From assembly GCA_963711455.1 (NCBI GenBank), contig CAVQEH010000010.1:62001-126000 (forward strand): a stretch of DNA of 64,000 bases. Direction: 5' to 3'. This document shows positions 8,389 to 17,147 of this stretch, one piece after another. Numbering within the stretch: the first letter of the stretch is position 1; the number at the start of each line of letters is the position of its first letter. The notes beneath the pieces were generated by a model. It was not told the DNA's origin and searched no databases. It was given only the letters and a program-made list of their open reading frames with translations. This DNA comes from DATFVA01 sp963711455 (GTDB lineage: Bacteria > Bacteroidota > Ignavibacteria > Ignavibacteriales > Ignavibacteriaceae). A program made the translations under genes and the position numbers.

Positions 8389-9363
8389 ATGACTGTTGCT
8401 GAGAAACGTCTTTTACTGGAAAACGTTGATATGCTTGGATTGCTCGGGTTGAATGATGAAAATTTAAAATTAGTCGAAGATAGATTTAATGCAACAATTT
8501 CAGTAAGAGGTGAGAATGTTTTTATTAAAGGTATGCTGGAAGAAATTGAAACGATAGAAAAGATTCTAAAGGAAATGACTTACGTGTTGAATACAAACGG
8601 GGTTCTTACTCAACAGGATGTTGAGACAATTCTCGATCTTACAATTGAAGGACAGGAAATCATTAGTGATAAAGAGTTTGATGCGATTGTTCTTTACACA
8701 AAAAATGATGCGATAAAAGCTAAGACTGCCGGGCAGTCTAATTATATTCAGACAGCACAAAAAAATGATATATGTTTTGCAATTGGTCCGGCAGGTACAG
8801 GAAAAACGTATCTCGCCGTTGCAATCGCAGTAGCAGCATTAAATAAGGGTCTGGTAAATAAAATTGTACTTGCAAGACCGGCAGTTGAAGCTGGTGAAAG
8901 TCTAGGTTTTCTTCCGGGGGATTTTCGTGAAAAAATTGATCCTTACCTCCGTCCTCTTTATGATGCGCTTGATGATATGATGCCTTCTGATAAACTGAGA
9001 AGCCATCTCGAAAGAAGAATAGTTGAAATTGTACCTCTTGCGTATATGCGGGGTAGAACTTTAAATAATGCTTTTGTAATTCTTGATGAAGCGCAGAATG
9101 CAACTTCAGGTCAAATGAAAATGTTTCTCACCAGACTGGGAGCAAATTCAAAGTCTATAATTACCGGTGATATTACCCAGATTGATCTTCCGCCAAAAAC
9201 TGTAAGCGGGCTTGTACAGGCGCAGGGTATTTTAAGCAGGATTGATGGCGTCGGTTTTGTTTACCTCGATAAATCCGATGTGGTACGGCACAAGCTTGTT
9301 AAGGATATTATTGATGCTTATGAAAAGTTCAACATAGATAAAAACGGAATTAACGGGAAATAA
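8389..9363 (+). CDS. phoH: PhoH family ATPase
   Basis: This cytoplasmic P-loop ATPase belongs to the PhoH/YbeZ family, linked in other bacteria to RNA metabolism and ribosome-associated functions through YbeY. The 324 residues show the N-terminal KH-like segment, Walker A GPAGTGKT (133-140) and Walker B ILDEAQNA (DEAQ at 233-236). LARPAVEAGESLGFLPGD is the characteristic PhoH block. The ATG at 8389 follows AGAGG with normal spacing. No ybeY lies next to it here. It converges on mazG with only 4 nt between stops. Confidence 0.95.
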   Translation: MTVAEKRLLLENVDMLGLLGLNDENLKLVEDRFNATISVRGENVFIKGMLEEIETIEKILKEMTYVLNTNGVLTQQDVETILDLTIEGQEIISDKEFDAIVLYTKNDAIKAKTAGQSNYIQTAQKNDICFAIGPAGTGKTYLAVAIAVAALNKGLVNKIVLARPAVEAGESLGFLPGDFREKIDPYLRPLYDALDDMMPSDKLRSHLERRIVEIVPLAYMRGRTLNNAFVILDEAQNATSGQMKMFLTRLGANSKSIITGDITQIDLPPKTVSGLVQAQGILSRIDGVGFVYLDKSDVVRHKLVKDIIDAYEKFNIDKNGINGK

Positions 9364-9367
9364 TAAA

Positions 9368-10135
9368 TTATATTTTTTTCAGTTTCTTGCTTTCCTCCCA
9401 GTACTTATCCATCTCTTCCAAATTTGATTCATTTATTTTTCTTCCGCTTTCGTTAATCTTTCCTTCAATATAACTGAACCTGTTTATAAATTTTTCATTT
9501 GTCCTCCGTAAAGCATTTTCCGGGTTTATTCCTAAAAATCTTGAGTAGTTTACCAGCGCAAAAAATACATCGCCGATTTCATTCTCAAGATCCTCCCGGT
9601 TTTCCTGCTTTTCGGAATGGTGCATCTCTTCAATTTCTTCGATCACTTTTTTCCACACATCTTCTTTCTTTTCCCAATCGAACCCCACCTTTGCAGCCTT
9701 TTCCTGGAGCCTGTGTGCGCGCTGCAAAGCGGGAAGCATTTTCGGAACGCCTTCTAAAATTGAATCTCTTCCTTCTGTAAGCTTTATGCTTTCCCAGTTT
9801 CTTTTTACTTCTTCGGGACCGTTTACCTCAACATTTCCGAATACATGCGGATGCCTTCTTATTAATTTTTCACTTATGGAATCAATTACATCTTCAAGCT
9901 TAAAATGATTTCCTTCATTTGCAATAACAGAATGAAAAATTACATGAAGTAAAACGTCACCGAGTTCTTTTTTTAATTCAGGATAATTTTTTTCATCAAT
10001 TGCTTCAACAACTTCATATGCTTCTTCAATTGTTGCCGCTTTAATAGAATCGTTTGTCTGCTCTCTATCCCAGGGACATTCAACTCTCAGTTTTTTTACA
10101 ATCTCAAATAATTCTTTAAATTTAGTTTCAACCAT
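9368..10135 (-). CDS. mazG: Nucleoside triphosphate pyrophosphohydrolase MazG
   Basis: MazG hydrolyses NTPs to NMP and pyrophosphate, limiting aberrant nucleotides. The 255 residues hold two MazG helical modules. The first has the metal-binding ELGDVLLHVIFHS with an upstream EEAYEVVEAI helix; the second has ENEIGDVFFALVNYSRF. CPWDREQTNDS near the N-terminus is the family signature. It stands alone on the minus strand between phoH and a RidA-family gene. The 81 nt to the next start are the likely divergent promoter region. Confidence 0.96.
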   Translation of the reverse strand: MVETKFKELFEIVKKLRVECPWDREQTNDSIKAATIEEAYEVVEAIDEKNYPELKKELGDVLLHVIFHSVIANEGNHFKLEDVIDSISEKLIRRHPHVFGNVEVNGPEEVKRNWESIKLTEGRDSILEGVPKMLPALQRAHRLQEKAAKVGFDWEKKEDVWKKVIEEIEEMHHSEKQENREDLENEIGDVFFALVNYSRFLGINPENALRRTNEKFINRFSYIEGKINESGRKINESNLEEMDKYWEESKKLKKI

Positions 10136-10216
10136 AATTATTTTTTCCGTGATTATTAATTTCTTAAATGATTTTGCAAAATAGTAAAATATACTTATTT
10201 GATAAAAGGAGAATAA

Positions 10217-10675
10217 ATGATAGAAGAAAAGATAAAAGAGCTTGGATATAAACTGCCCGAACCTCCCAAACCTTTAGCGGCTTATGTCCCGGCAATATTA
10301 GCGGGTGATTTGGTTTTTACCGCCGGGCAAATTCCCATAGTAGAAGGGAATCTTAAGTATTCCGGAAAAGTTGGTAAAGAAATAAGTGAAGCGGATGGGA
10401 GAAATGCTTCAGAAATTTGTGCTTTGAATTGTTTAAGCGCAATAAAAGGAGTTATTGGGGAACTTGATAGGATTGAGCAGGTTATAAAGCTTACAGTATT
10501 TGTAAATAGTGCGGATGGTTTTACTAATCAGCCTGCTGTGGCAAATGGTGCTTCAGAGTTAATGGAAAAAATATTTGGGAAAAAAGGCAGTCATGCAAGA
10601 AGTGCAGTTGGCGTAAATGAATTACCGAAAAATGCTGCAGTAGAAATTGAAATGATTGTAAAATTGAAAAAATAA
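10217..10675 (+). CDS. RidA/YjgF family protein
   Basis: The 152-residue protein belongs to the RidA family, whose best-known members hydrolyse reactive enamine/imine intermediates from PLP enzymes. Family blocks visible are LVFTAGQIPIVEG, LNCLSAIKGVIGEL, GSHARSAVGVNELPKNAAVEIEM. The conserved Arg of GSHARSA, which binds the substrate carboxylate in RidA, is present. At about 150 residues it resembles the YjgH/YoaB-like longer subfamily, so imine deaminase activity should not be assumed. The start has a good site, AAAGGAG. It precedes panD by 103 nt. Confidence 0.92.
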   Translation: MIEEKIKELGYKLPEPPKPLAAYVPAILAGDLVFTAGQIPIVEGNLKYSGKVGKEISEADGRNASEICALNCLSAIKGVIGELDRIEQVIKLTVFVNSADGFTNQPAVANGASELMEKIFGKKGSHARSAVGVNELPKNAAVEIEMIVKLKK

Positions 10676-10778
10676 AGCCTTTTTCGAGAAATTCTAAATT
10701 TGAGCAGTATCCCTTACCTTGATAGTGTAACTTATAAGTAGCTATATTTAATAGGTTTAAAAAAAAAGTTAAGATGAT

Positions 10779-11135
10779 ATGACCCGAACAATGTTTCGTT
10801 CAAAAATTCACAGGGCGACTGTTACAATGGCAGAACTATATTATGAAGGCAGTATAACTGTTGATAAAGAACTGCTTGAGACTGCTGACATACTGCCTTA
10901 TGAAAAAGTTCAGATTGTGAACCTGAATACAGGTGCAAGACTGGAAACTTATACATTGGAAGGTCCTGCCGGAAGTGGTATGATATGTCTGAATGGACCG
11001 GCAGCAAGGCTTGGAACAGTTGGAGATGAAATTATTATAATAACTTATACTACTATGAGTGACGAAGAAGCAAAAAAACATAAGCCTAAAATTGTGCTTG
11101 TTGACAAAAATAATAAGGTTAATAAAATTCTGTGA
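10779..11135 (+). CDS. panD: Aspartate 1-decarboxylase precursor
   Basis: PanD makes beta-alanine from aspartate for pantothenate and CoA. It is a pyruvoyl enzyme that cleaves itself between Gly24 and Ser25 (YYEGSITVD), leaving a pyruvoyl group on the alpha chain. The 118 residues are normal in length, and SKIHRATVT near the N-terminus and LNGPAARLGTVGDEIIII are family hallmarks. Lys9 in SKIH and Tyr58-type active-site surroundings appear conserved. The rest of the pathway (panB, panC) is not in the window. The upstream 103 nt are AT-rich with no evident structure. Confidence 0.96.
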   Translation: MTRTMFRSKIHRATVTMAELYYEGSITVDKELLETADILPYEKVQIVNLNTGARLETYTLEGPAGSGMICLNGPAARLGTVGDEIIIITYTTMSDEEAKKHKPKIVLVDKNNKVNKIL

Positions 11136-11218
11136 TTAACATTTACAAAAATGAAAAATGTTGCATTGATTTTTTAGTTCCTTTTCTTTAATATATTGCA
11201 AAAGTTCAGGAAAAAATT

Positions 11219-11710
11219 ATGAAAAAGTTGTTGGTTTTAATGTTTGCTGTTATGATTGGTACAGGGTATACCCAATACAGGCAATCCGGGTTATCCACAG
11301 AGCATATAAGTGATGGAATTATAAATCATGACCAGGGTACTACTTTATTAGGATTCTTAAACTCGAATAATTTTCAGATGCATCATTCGTATGATGTTTC
11401 TTATTCAACCTTCGGTTCTAACAGTTTGGCTCTTACAACTTATACGAACAGTATGTTTTATAAATTCTCCAACAATCTGAATGTTCAGTTGGATGCGAGT
11501 GTTGTTTATTCACCGTACAGCTCTCTCGGTAAGAATTTTGAAAATAATATTAATGGAATATACTTAAGCAAAGCAGCTATAAATTATCACCCCTGGAAAG
11601 ATGTTTTTATTACTGTTCAATACAGGAGTCTCCCGGTGACTTATTATTCGCCTTTCAGCGGTTATAGGAGTAATTTCCTTAATGGTGGGGATGCAGACTG
11701 GGGATGGTAA
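11219..11710 (+). CDS. Exported hypothetical protein, possible outer-membrane or surface protein
   Basis: I do not recognise the family. The 163 residues start with a signal peptide (MKKLLVLMFAVMIGTGYTQ). The remainder has alternating polar/hydrophobic stretches rich in Ser, Tyr, Asn and Phe (SLALTTYTNSMFYKFSNNLN, INYHPWKDVFITVQYRS), the look of amphipathic beta-strands. It ends GGDADWGW. It is too short for most beta-barrels but could form a small one or a periplasmic beta-sandwich. It lies between panD and a LytR_C protein; the 37-nt spacing to the latter suggests cotranscription. Function is unknown. Confidence 0.72.
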   Translation: MKKLLVLMFAVMIGTGYTQYRQSGLSTEHISDGIINHDQGTTLLGFLNSNNFQMHHSYDVSYSTFGSNSLALTTYTNSMFYKFSNNLNVQLDASVVYSPYSSLGKNFENNINGIYLSKAAINYHPWKDVFITVQYRSLPVTYYSPFSGYRSNFLNGGDADWGW

Positions 11711-11747
11711 TATTTTTCGGAATAATATTTATAAAAGCGAAGCTTAA

Positions 11748-12227
11748 GTGAAGGAAAAAACCAACCGGAAGAATATTAACAATTCAAAGAAAATTTCCCC
11801 CGCATCAAATCTCGTACTTAATTCTATAATTCTGCTCTTAGGTGTAGTAATTATTTTTTTAACTTATTCTCTTATAACTCATATAAGTGAGATATACGCA
11901 GGTGCAAAAAAAATTAACGATAAAGATGCAGCTTCACCCGTAATACAGGTTGAAGTGCTTAATGGGTGCGGAGCTTCGGGAGTTGCAGAAAAATTCACGG
12001 ATTTTCTTAGGAAGGAAAAATTTGATGTGGTTCAGGTTGGAAATTATATGTCATTTGATATTGATAATACACTTGTGATAGATAGAACAGGGAACACGGC
12101 GAATGCTGAAAAAGTTGCCGCTGCTCTGGGGATAGACAATAAAAATGTTATAATGCAGAAAAATGAAAATTACTTTCTAGATGTTTCTGTAGTTATCGGG
12201 AAAGACTATAAAAAAATTATTAAATAA
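11748..12227 (+). CDS. Membrane-anchored LytR_C-domain protein
   Basis: The 159-residue protein has one N-terminal transmembrane helix (SNLVLNSIILLLGVVIIFLTYSL region, about 20-45) and an extracytoplasmic LytR/CpsA/Psr C-terminal-type domain: VEVLNGCGASGVAEKF, FDVVQVGNY, LVIDRTGN and VAAALGI. The catalytic LCP domain of true LytR proteins is absent, so it is a stand-alone LytR_C protein, probably in cell-envelope assembly. The start is GTG. rsfS follows after 15 nt, an association of LytR-type genes and rsfS seen in several phyla. Confidence 0.82.
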   Translation: MKEKTNRKNINNSKKISPASNLVLNSIILLLGVVIIFLTYSLITHISEIYAGAKKINDKDAASPVIQVEVLNGCGASGVAEKFTDFLRKEKFDVVQVGNYMSFDIDNTLVIDRTGNTANAEKVAAALGIDNKNVIMQKNENYFLDVSVVIGKDYKKIIK

Positions 12228-12242
12228 TAAACAGGAAGATAT

Positions 12243-12635
12243 TTGAATTCAAAAAATTTAGCCGACAAAATCACTGATCTCATATTCAATAAAAAGGGAT
12301 ATGACGTAAAAATTTTAGACCTAAGGAAGCTTACTACATTTGCAGATTACTTTATTATTTGTTCTGCAGATTCAGATACCCAGGTAAAAGCCATAGCTGA
12401 TGAAATTGATGATGAGCTAAGGGATGAAGGCATAAAGTATTGGCATAAAGAAGGTTATAAGGGCCTAAACTGGGTTCTTATTGATTATGTTGATGTAGTG
12501 GTTCATGTGTTTAAAAAAGACGCGAGAGAATATTATAAGCTTGAAAAATTATGGGGAGATGCACCTGTGGAAGAAGTTCAGGATAATGGTGCAAAAGAAA
12601 TGAAACCAAAACGGACCAAATCCGTTCAAAAATAA
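12243..12635 (+). CDS. rsfS: Ribosomal silencing factor RsfS
   Basis: RsfS binds ribosomal protein uL14 and blocks joining of the 30S and 50S subunits during starvation. The 130 residues contain FADYFIICSADSDTQVKAIADEI, EGYKGLNWVLIDYVDVVVHVF and YYKLEKLWGDAP, all family blocks. A short charged tail (KEMKPKRTKSVQK) extends past the domain. The start is TTG at 12243 with AGGAAG upstream. It lies 15 nt after the LytR_C gene and 35 nt before argS. Confidence 0.96.
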   Translation: MNSKNLADKITDLIFNKKGYDVKILDLRKLTTFADYFIICSADSDTQVKAIADEIDDELRDEGIKYWHKEGYKGLNWVLIDYVDVVVHVFKKDAREYYKLEKLWGDAPVEEVQDNGAKEMKPKRTKSVQK

Positions 12636-12670
12636 TTCCTATAAATTATTCATTTTAATGCGGAAATTAA

Positions 12671-14299
12671 TTGAGAGAATATTTACAAAATATATTTACC
12701 CTCGCTTCGGAAAAACTTCCTTATTTAATAGAAATTCCTTTTGTTTTTGAAATACCCAAACAGGAATCACACGGGGATTTCTCTACCAATGCCGCTATGC
12801 TGTTAACAAAAAAATTAAAGCGGAACCCAAAACAAATTGCACAGGAGATAATTGATAATCTTCCAATCGATGATAAAATAGTCTATAAAACCGAAATTGC
12901 CGGTCCCGGCTTTATTAATTTTTTCTTTACAAATGAATTCCTTGCAGACATAGTAAAGAATATTTTGCAGGAAGAAAATTCTTTCGGTAAATCAGATAAA
13001 TACAAAGGGAAGAAAGCTAATGTAGAATTTGTTTCCGCTAATCCAACCGGACCCCTGACTGTTGGTCACGGAAGAAATGCCGTAGTTGGTGATACAGTTG
13101 CGAATATGCTTGAGTGGATAGGTTATGAAGTTGACCGCGAGTATTATTTCAATAATGCCGGCAGGCAAATGAGAGTGCTCGGTGATTCTGTAAAGCTGCG
13201 TTATCTCGAACTTCTCGGACAGAGAAATGATTTTCCCGATGAATATTACCAGGGGGAGTATATAAAAGAAATTGCTGTTTCTCTGTATAACGAATTTGAT
13301 GGTTCACTTAAAAATGAACCTGCTGAAGGAAAATTTAAGGAGAAGGCTGAAATAGAAATTTTTAAGGATATTGAAAAAACTCTTAACAGGCTTGGTATCC
13401 ACCATAAGATTTTTTACAATGAAAATTCACTTTATGAAGAAGGTAAGATAAAAAACCTTCTGAAAGAGTTTGAAGAAAAAAATCTCTCCTATAAGAAAGA
13501 TAACGCAACCTGGCTTAAGCTTTCTGAAATGGGCTCTGAACAGGATAAGGTAATTATCAAATCTTCGGGTGAACCAACCTACCGTCTTCCAGATATTGCT
13601 TATCACGAAACTAAGTTTAAACGTGGGTATGATATCATGGTTGATCTTTTCGGTTCTGATCATAATGCTACATATCCCGATGTATTAGCAGGATTAAAAG
13701 CTCTCGGTTATGATACAAATAAAGTGAAAGTATTAATTCACCAGTTTGTTACGATTACTGAAAATGGCGAAGTTGTAAAAATGTCTACGCGTAAAGCAAA
13801 CTACATTACTCTTGACCAGCTAACCGATGAAGTGGGTAGTGATGTTGTCAGATATTTTTTTAATATGCGTACCATTACAGCCCATATGAATTTTGATTTA
13901 ACAATTGCTAAAAAACAGTCTGATGAAAATCCTGTTTTTTATTTGCAATATGCGCACGCAAGAATTTGTTCAATTCTTAAGATGATCGAAAAAGAAAGTT
14001 TAAAATCTTCAATAGATAATTTAAATCATCTAACCACTGATGAAGAGATTCAATTACTTAAGAAGTTAAATCAATTTAAAGATGAAGTTCTGGGCAGTGC
14101 TGAAAATTATGAGCCAAACAGGATTTGTGCATACCTTGAAGAATTAGCTGCGGCTTTCCATAAGTTTTATACTTTCTGCAGAATACTTGGAACCGAAAGA
14201 AATCTTGCTGAGGCAAGAGTTGCACTTGCAGTTGCAACAAAAATTGTTTTAAAAAACGGTTTAAGTATTCTTGGAGTAAATGCGCCTGAAAGGATGTAA
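12671..14299 (+). CDS. argS: Arginine--tRNA ligase
   Basis: This class I aminoacyl-tRNA synthetase charges tRNA-Arg. The 542 residues include the N-terminal Add-1 domain, the HIGH-equivalent VGHGRN (131-136) after ANPTGPLT, and VKMSTRKANYITLDQL as the KMSK-like loop. The C-terminal helical anticodon-binding domain ends LSILGVNAPERM, the usual ArgS terminus. The start is TTG. It converges with comF, with a single base between the two stops. No charging competitor or tRNA gene is nearby. Confidence 0.97.
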   Translation: MREYLQNIFTLASEKLPYLIEIPFVFEIPKQESHGDFSTNAAMLLTKKLKRNPKQIAQEIIDNLPIDDKIVYKTEIAGPGFINFFFTNEFLADIVKNILQEENSFGKSDKYKGKKANVEFVSANPTGPLTVGHGRNAVVGDTVANMLEWIGYEVDREYYFNNAGRQMRVLGDSVKLRYLELLGQRNDFPDEYYQGEYIKEIAVSLYNEFDGSLKNEPAEGKFKEKAEIEIFKDIEKTLNRLGIHHKIFYNENSLYEEGKIKNLLKEFEEKNLSYKKDNATWLKLSEMGSEQDKVIIKSSGEPTYRLPDIAYHETKFKRGYDIMVDLFGSDHNATYPDVLAGLKALGYDTNKVKVLIHQFVTITENGEVVKMSTRKANYITLDQLTDEVGSDVVRYFFNMRTITAHMNFDLTIAKKQSDENPVFYLQYAHARICSILKMIEKESLKSSIDNLNHLTTDEEIQLLKKLNQFKDEVLGSAENYEPNRICAYLEELAAAFHKFYTFCRILGTERNLAEARVALAVATKIVLKNGLSILGVNAPERM

Positions 14300-14300
14300 T

Positions 14301-14981
14301 CTAATCAGCAATAGCTACCGAAGCCGCATAAATTTTACCTGCTCCTGCATCAAGTAAAACTTTTCCGCATTCACGGATTGTTGCACCTGTTGTTATTACG
14401 TCATCTACAATAAGAATATTTTCACCGTTTAACTTTCTTCTTTTAATAAAAGCCTCATTTATATTTTCTTCTCTCTCAGCCAGATTCATTGTCGTTTGCG
14501 ATTCTGTATAACGTGCTCTTTTCAGCAAACGATTGGTAACTTTTACACCGGTGGTTTTGCTTATTCCTTTTGCAATATAATACGACTGGTTAAATTCCCT
14601 TTCAGCCCTTTTTAGATGATGAAGGGGAACAGGTATAACAGCATCAATTTTATAGTTTGAAAAATTTTTATTTACTGTTTCACCGAGTAACCCGCCGAGA
14701 AAAACACCAAGTAAAAATCTTTTTTCATATTTAAGTGCATGAATGATATGTTGAAGTTCTTTATCCTTTTCGAATAAGAAATGAGAAGTGAAGTCTGAAA
14801 TAATTCCACTGTTGGCAAACTTTCTTTTAAATTCAGATATTATCCTTTCCTGTCCCGGTTTTTTAATTTTAGAAAGACAACTTTCACAGACGTATGACGA
14901 ACCTGAAGATAATTTTGTTTTACAAGCAGGACAAAATCCGGGAACAAAAAAATCGAAGATCGAAATCGTAAAATTTTTCAT
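14301..14981 (-). CDS. ComF family phosphoribosyltransferase-like protein
   Basis: ComF proteins take part in DNA uptake and are paired with PriA-like steps in competent bacteria; many carriers are not known to be competent. The 226 residues start with a four-Cys zinc ribbon (Cys17, Cys20, Cys32, Cys35: FCPAC and VCESC) and end with a type I phosphoribosyltransferase loop ILIVDDVITTGATI. VIPVPLHHLKRAEREFNQS is the family's other signature. It is followed on the same strand by the VWA protein 15 nt upstream, so it may be the last gene of that minus-strand unit. No other competence gene is visible. Confidence 0.92.
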   Translation of the reverse strand: MKNFTISIFDFFVPGFCPACKTKLSSGSSYVCESCLSKIKKPGQERIISEFKRKFANSGIISDFTSHFLFEKDKELQHIIHALKYEKRFLLGVFLGGLLGETVNKNFSNYKIDAVIPVPLHHLKRAEREFNQSYYIAKGISKTTGVKVTNRLLKRARYTESQTTMNLAEREENINEAFIKRRKLNGENILIVDDVITTGATIRECGKVLLDAGAGKIYAASVAIAD

Positions 14982-14996
14982 TTCGCCCTTAAATTA

Positions 14997-17147
14997 TTAA
15001 AGCATCCCCGATTGCTTCCTGATAAACCATTCGATTCCTAATAAAACTATTGTCATAATCAAAAGCCATTCATTCGACCATAACCTGATTTCATTTACTT
15101 CTGTTTTTTCTTTAGAAGCATTCTGCTGAATATTTTTTATAACAGGATAAAGATTTTGCATTTCTGTGTAATAGAAAAACTTTCCGCCAGTATTATTTGC
15201 CAGTGATGTTAAGAATTCATAATCCATTCTTGGATTCAACATTTCAATATCAACTTCCCCGATATTAAAACTACCGCCGTCGGAGCCGAGCTTCTTGTTG
15301 CTTCTTACTGCAGTACCACTAAAAGTAAAATCTCCGGTTTGATTTGTCTGATAAGTTCCTTCGTAAAGTCCGCTTCCTATAGAATTTAATATTATCTCAT
15401 CGGTTTTGTCATTATGCTTTATCTGGACTTTCACTTCTGCATCGGCAACGGGATTATATGCAGCATCGTAAACCTGTGCAGAGAACTCAACAGGTTCCCC
15501 AAGCGCATAAAGTTTTTTTAAGGTTTTAACCGAAACCTGTTTCTGTTCTTCAAAGCTTCTCAGCCATTTTACGCTGTTATGTATAAAGCTATCGAACAGG
15601 TTAAGTTGCTTTGTGGCTGTCTGTAATTTCCATTTCCAGATATTATTTGCAAGTACAGCAATTGATCGTTTGCTCCCTATTCTTCTTGATAAAATTAAAG
15701 GAGTATTAAGAGGAACATTATTCAACCTGGCTCTTACAATAACTTCGCTTTCCGGTTTTGAAATTATTTGAGAGTTTGTAATGAAAACCGGCGGAAGATT
15801 GTTCCATGCATCAACAGGGTTTGTTGCGTTGTTCTGTATTAAGGGATTTTCACTTTCGATGCTCTGTACAACGGGCTGAACTTCGGAAATACTGTTATCT
15901 ATATTCTGAATTACAAAAGGAAGTTCAGGTTGAAGGTTTCGTAATTTATTGAAATCAGTGTTATCTTCAAGAAGAAGGAAAAATGGTTTTCCTTTTTGTG
16001 AAACTGAATTTTTAACCCTGCTCAACAATTCCGGGCTGGTTTCTTTTGTGGGAAACCCGATCAGAAAAATAATCTGGGCACTGTCGAGTTCAACTGAAGG
16101 ATCACTCTTCTCTATAAACCTGTTTGCTGCAACCTGCGTTAAAGATTTTACCGATAAATTTTTATCTTCCTCAAGAGAGTTCTTTATAAAAGAAAGATCG
16201 GGCGAAGGGCTGCCTGCAAGAACAAGAATTTTAATTTTATTGCTGAGAACATTTATATAAAAAATATTTTTGTTGTTCTTAAAAGTAAATTCGCCTTCGT
16301 GATTATTTACTTCTATTGTTAGTTTTTTTTCTCCTCCTGATTTGGGAGTATAACTAAAAGTCTCATTCTGTGTGCCGTCTGCCAAAAGATTAACATTCCT
16401 TTGCTCCAGAAGATTATCATTCTCATATAAAGAGATGAGTGCAGGCTTATTCCCGAATCCCCTGTTGTTTATTGTAACAGAGATTGTCGTGGGAGTTCCG
16501 GCATAAATGAATTCATTGTGCAGAACATTTTTTATTTCTATGTCGTTTCTTTTTGTTGTGTCTCCAACGCCGATAGTGTAAACCGGTAAATTTAATTTTT
16601 CCGCGGTGAACAAAGGATTGGCTCCCTCAGTGATTGTTCCGTCACTTATAATTGAGACTGAAGCAATATTTTCTTTTAAATCTTTTATGTATGAAAAAAT
16701 TTTTGAAAAGTTTGTGCTTCCTTCGGAAAATTTTAATTGTGAAAGGCTGTCGTATGAGAAAGGGGTTATCTTTGTGCCAAAAGTAAATAATTCAGAGCTG
16801 TTTATTAACCCGTTATTGTTTAATCCATCTACAAATCTTTTAATATTCTCTTCTCTCTGCGTTCCGTCCTTAATTTCTATTGAATGTGAATCATCTACGA
16901 AAATGAGGTTAACAGGCTTTAGAATTATCTTCTTCGCAATTGTAGCAACAGGTTCAAATATGACGAATAAAAGTAGAACCAGGGCAAAGGATCTTAATAG
17001 TACAAGAATAGTTTTTTTTGCGGAACCAACAGGCGGGAGAGTATAACGGTACACGTAAACAGCGTATGCTGCAAGCAGTATTAATCCTATGAAGAAAAAA
17101 ATTCCGTTATAGGAAAATGAGAAATTAATTTTTTCAAAATTAAACAT
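14997..17147 (-). CDS. Large membrane protein with VWA-like domain (BatA/glutamine amidotransferase-like envelope type)
   Basis: The 716-residue protein starts with two transmembrane helices (IFFFIGLILLAAYAVYVY and ILVLLRSFALVLLLFVIF) and ends with one (LLIMTIVLLGIEWFI). Between them is a VWA-like region with an incomplete MIDAS-like start (LIFVDDSHSIEIKDG, not DxSxS) and SVSIISDGTITEGANP, then Ig-like beta domains (VEVNNHEGEFTF, VEFSAQVYDAAYNPVADAEV). The layout resembles the large BatA-like/DUF4159-type proteins of the Bacteroidota. It shares a 1-nt overlap with the upstream phzF-like gene. Function is unknown; binding or assembly at the periplasmic face is a guess. Confidence 0.78.
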   Translation of the reverse strand: MFNFEKINFSFSYNGIFFFIGLILLAAYAVYVYRYTLPPVGSAKKTILVLLRSFALVLLLFVIFEPVATIAKKIILKPVNLIFVDDSHSIEIKDGTQREENIKRFVDGLNNNGLINSSELFTFGTKITPFSYDSLSQLKFSEGSTNFSKIFSYIKDLKENIASVSIISDGTITEGANPLFTAEKLNLPVYTIGVGDTTKRNDIEIKNVLHNEFIYAGTPTTISVTINNRGFGNKPALISLYENDNLLEQRNVNLLADGTQNETFSYTPKSGGEKKLTIEVNNHEGEFTFKNNKNIFYINVLSNKIKILVLAGSPSPDLSFIKNSLEEDKNLSVKSLTQVAANRFIEKSDPSVELDSAQIIFLIGFPTKETSPELLSRVKNSVSQKGKPFFLLLEDNTDFNKLRNLQPELPFVIQNIDNSISEVQPVVQSIESENPLIQNNATNPVDAWNNLPPVFITNSQIISKPESEVIVRARLNNVPLNTPLILSRRIGSKRSIAVLANNIWKWKLQTATKQLNLFDSFIHNSVKWLRSFEEQKQVSVKTLKKLYALGEPVEFSAQVYDAAYNPVADAEVKVQIKHNDKTDEIILNSIGSGLYEGTYQTNQTGDFTFSGTAVRSNKKLGSDGGSFNIGEVDIEMLNPRMDYEFLTSLANNTGGKFFYYTEMQNLYPVIKNIQQNASKEKTEVNEIRLWSNEWLLIMTIVLLGIEWFIRKQSGML

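Noticed and set aside
9499..9780. A 93-codon plus-strand frame inside mazG
   Set aside because: It lies antisense to a well-supported mazG with both catalytic motifs and has no ribosome-binding site or motif.
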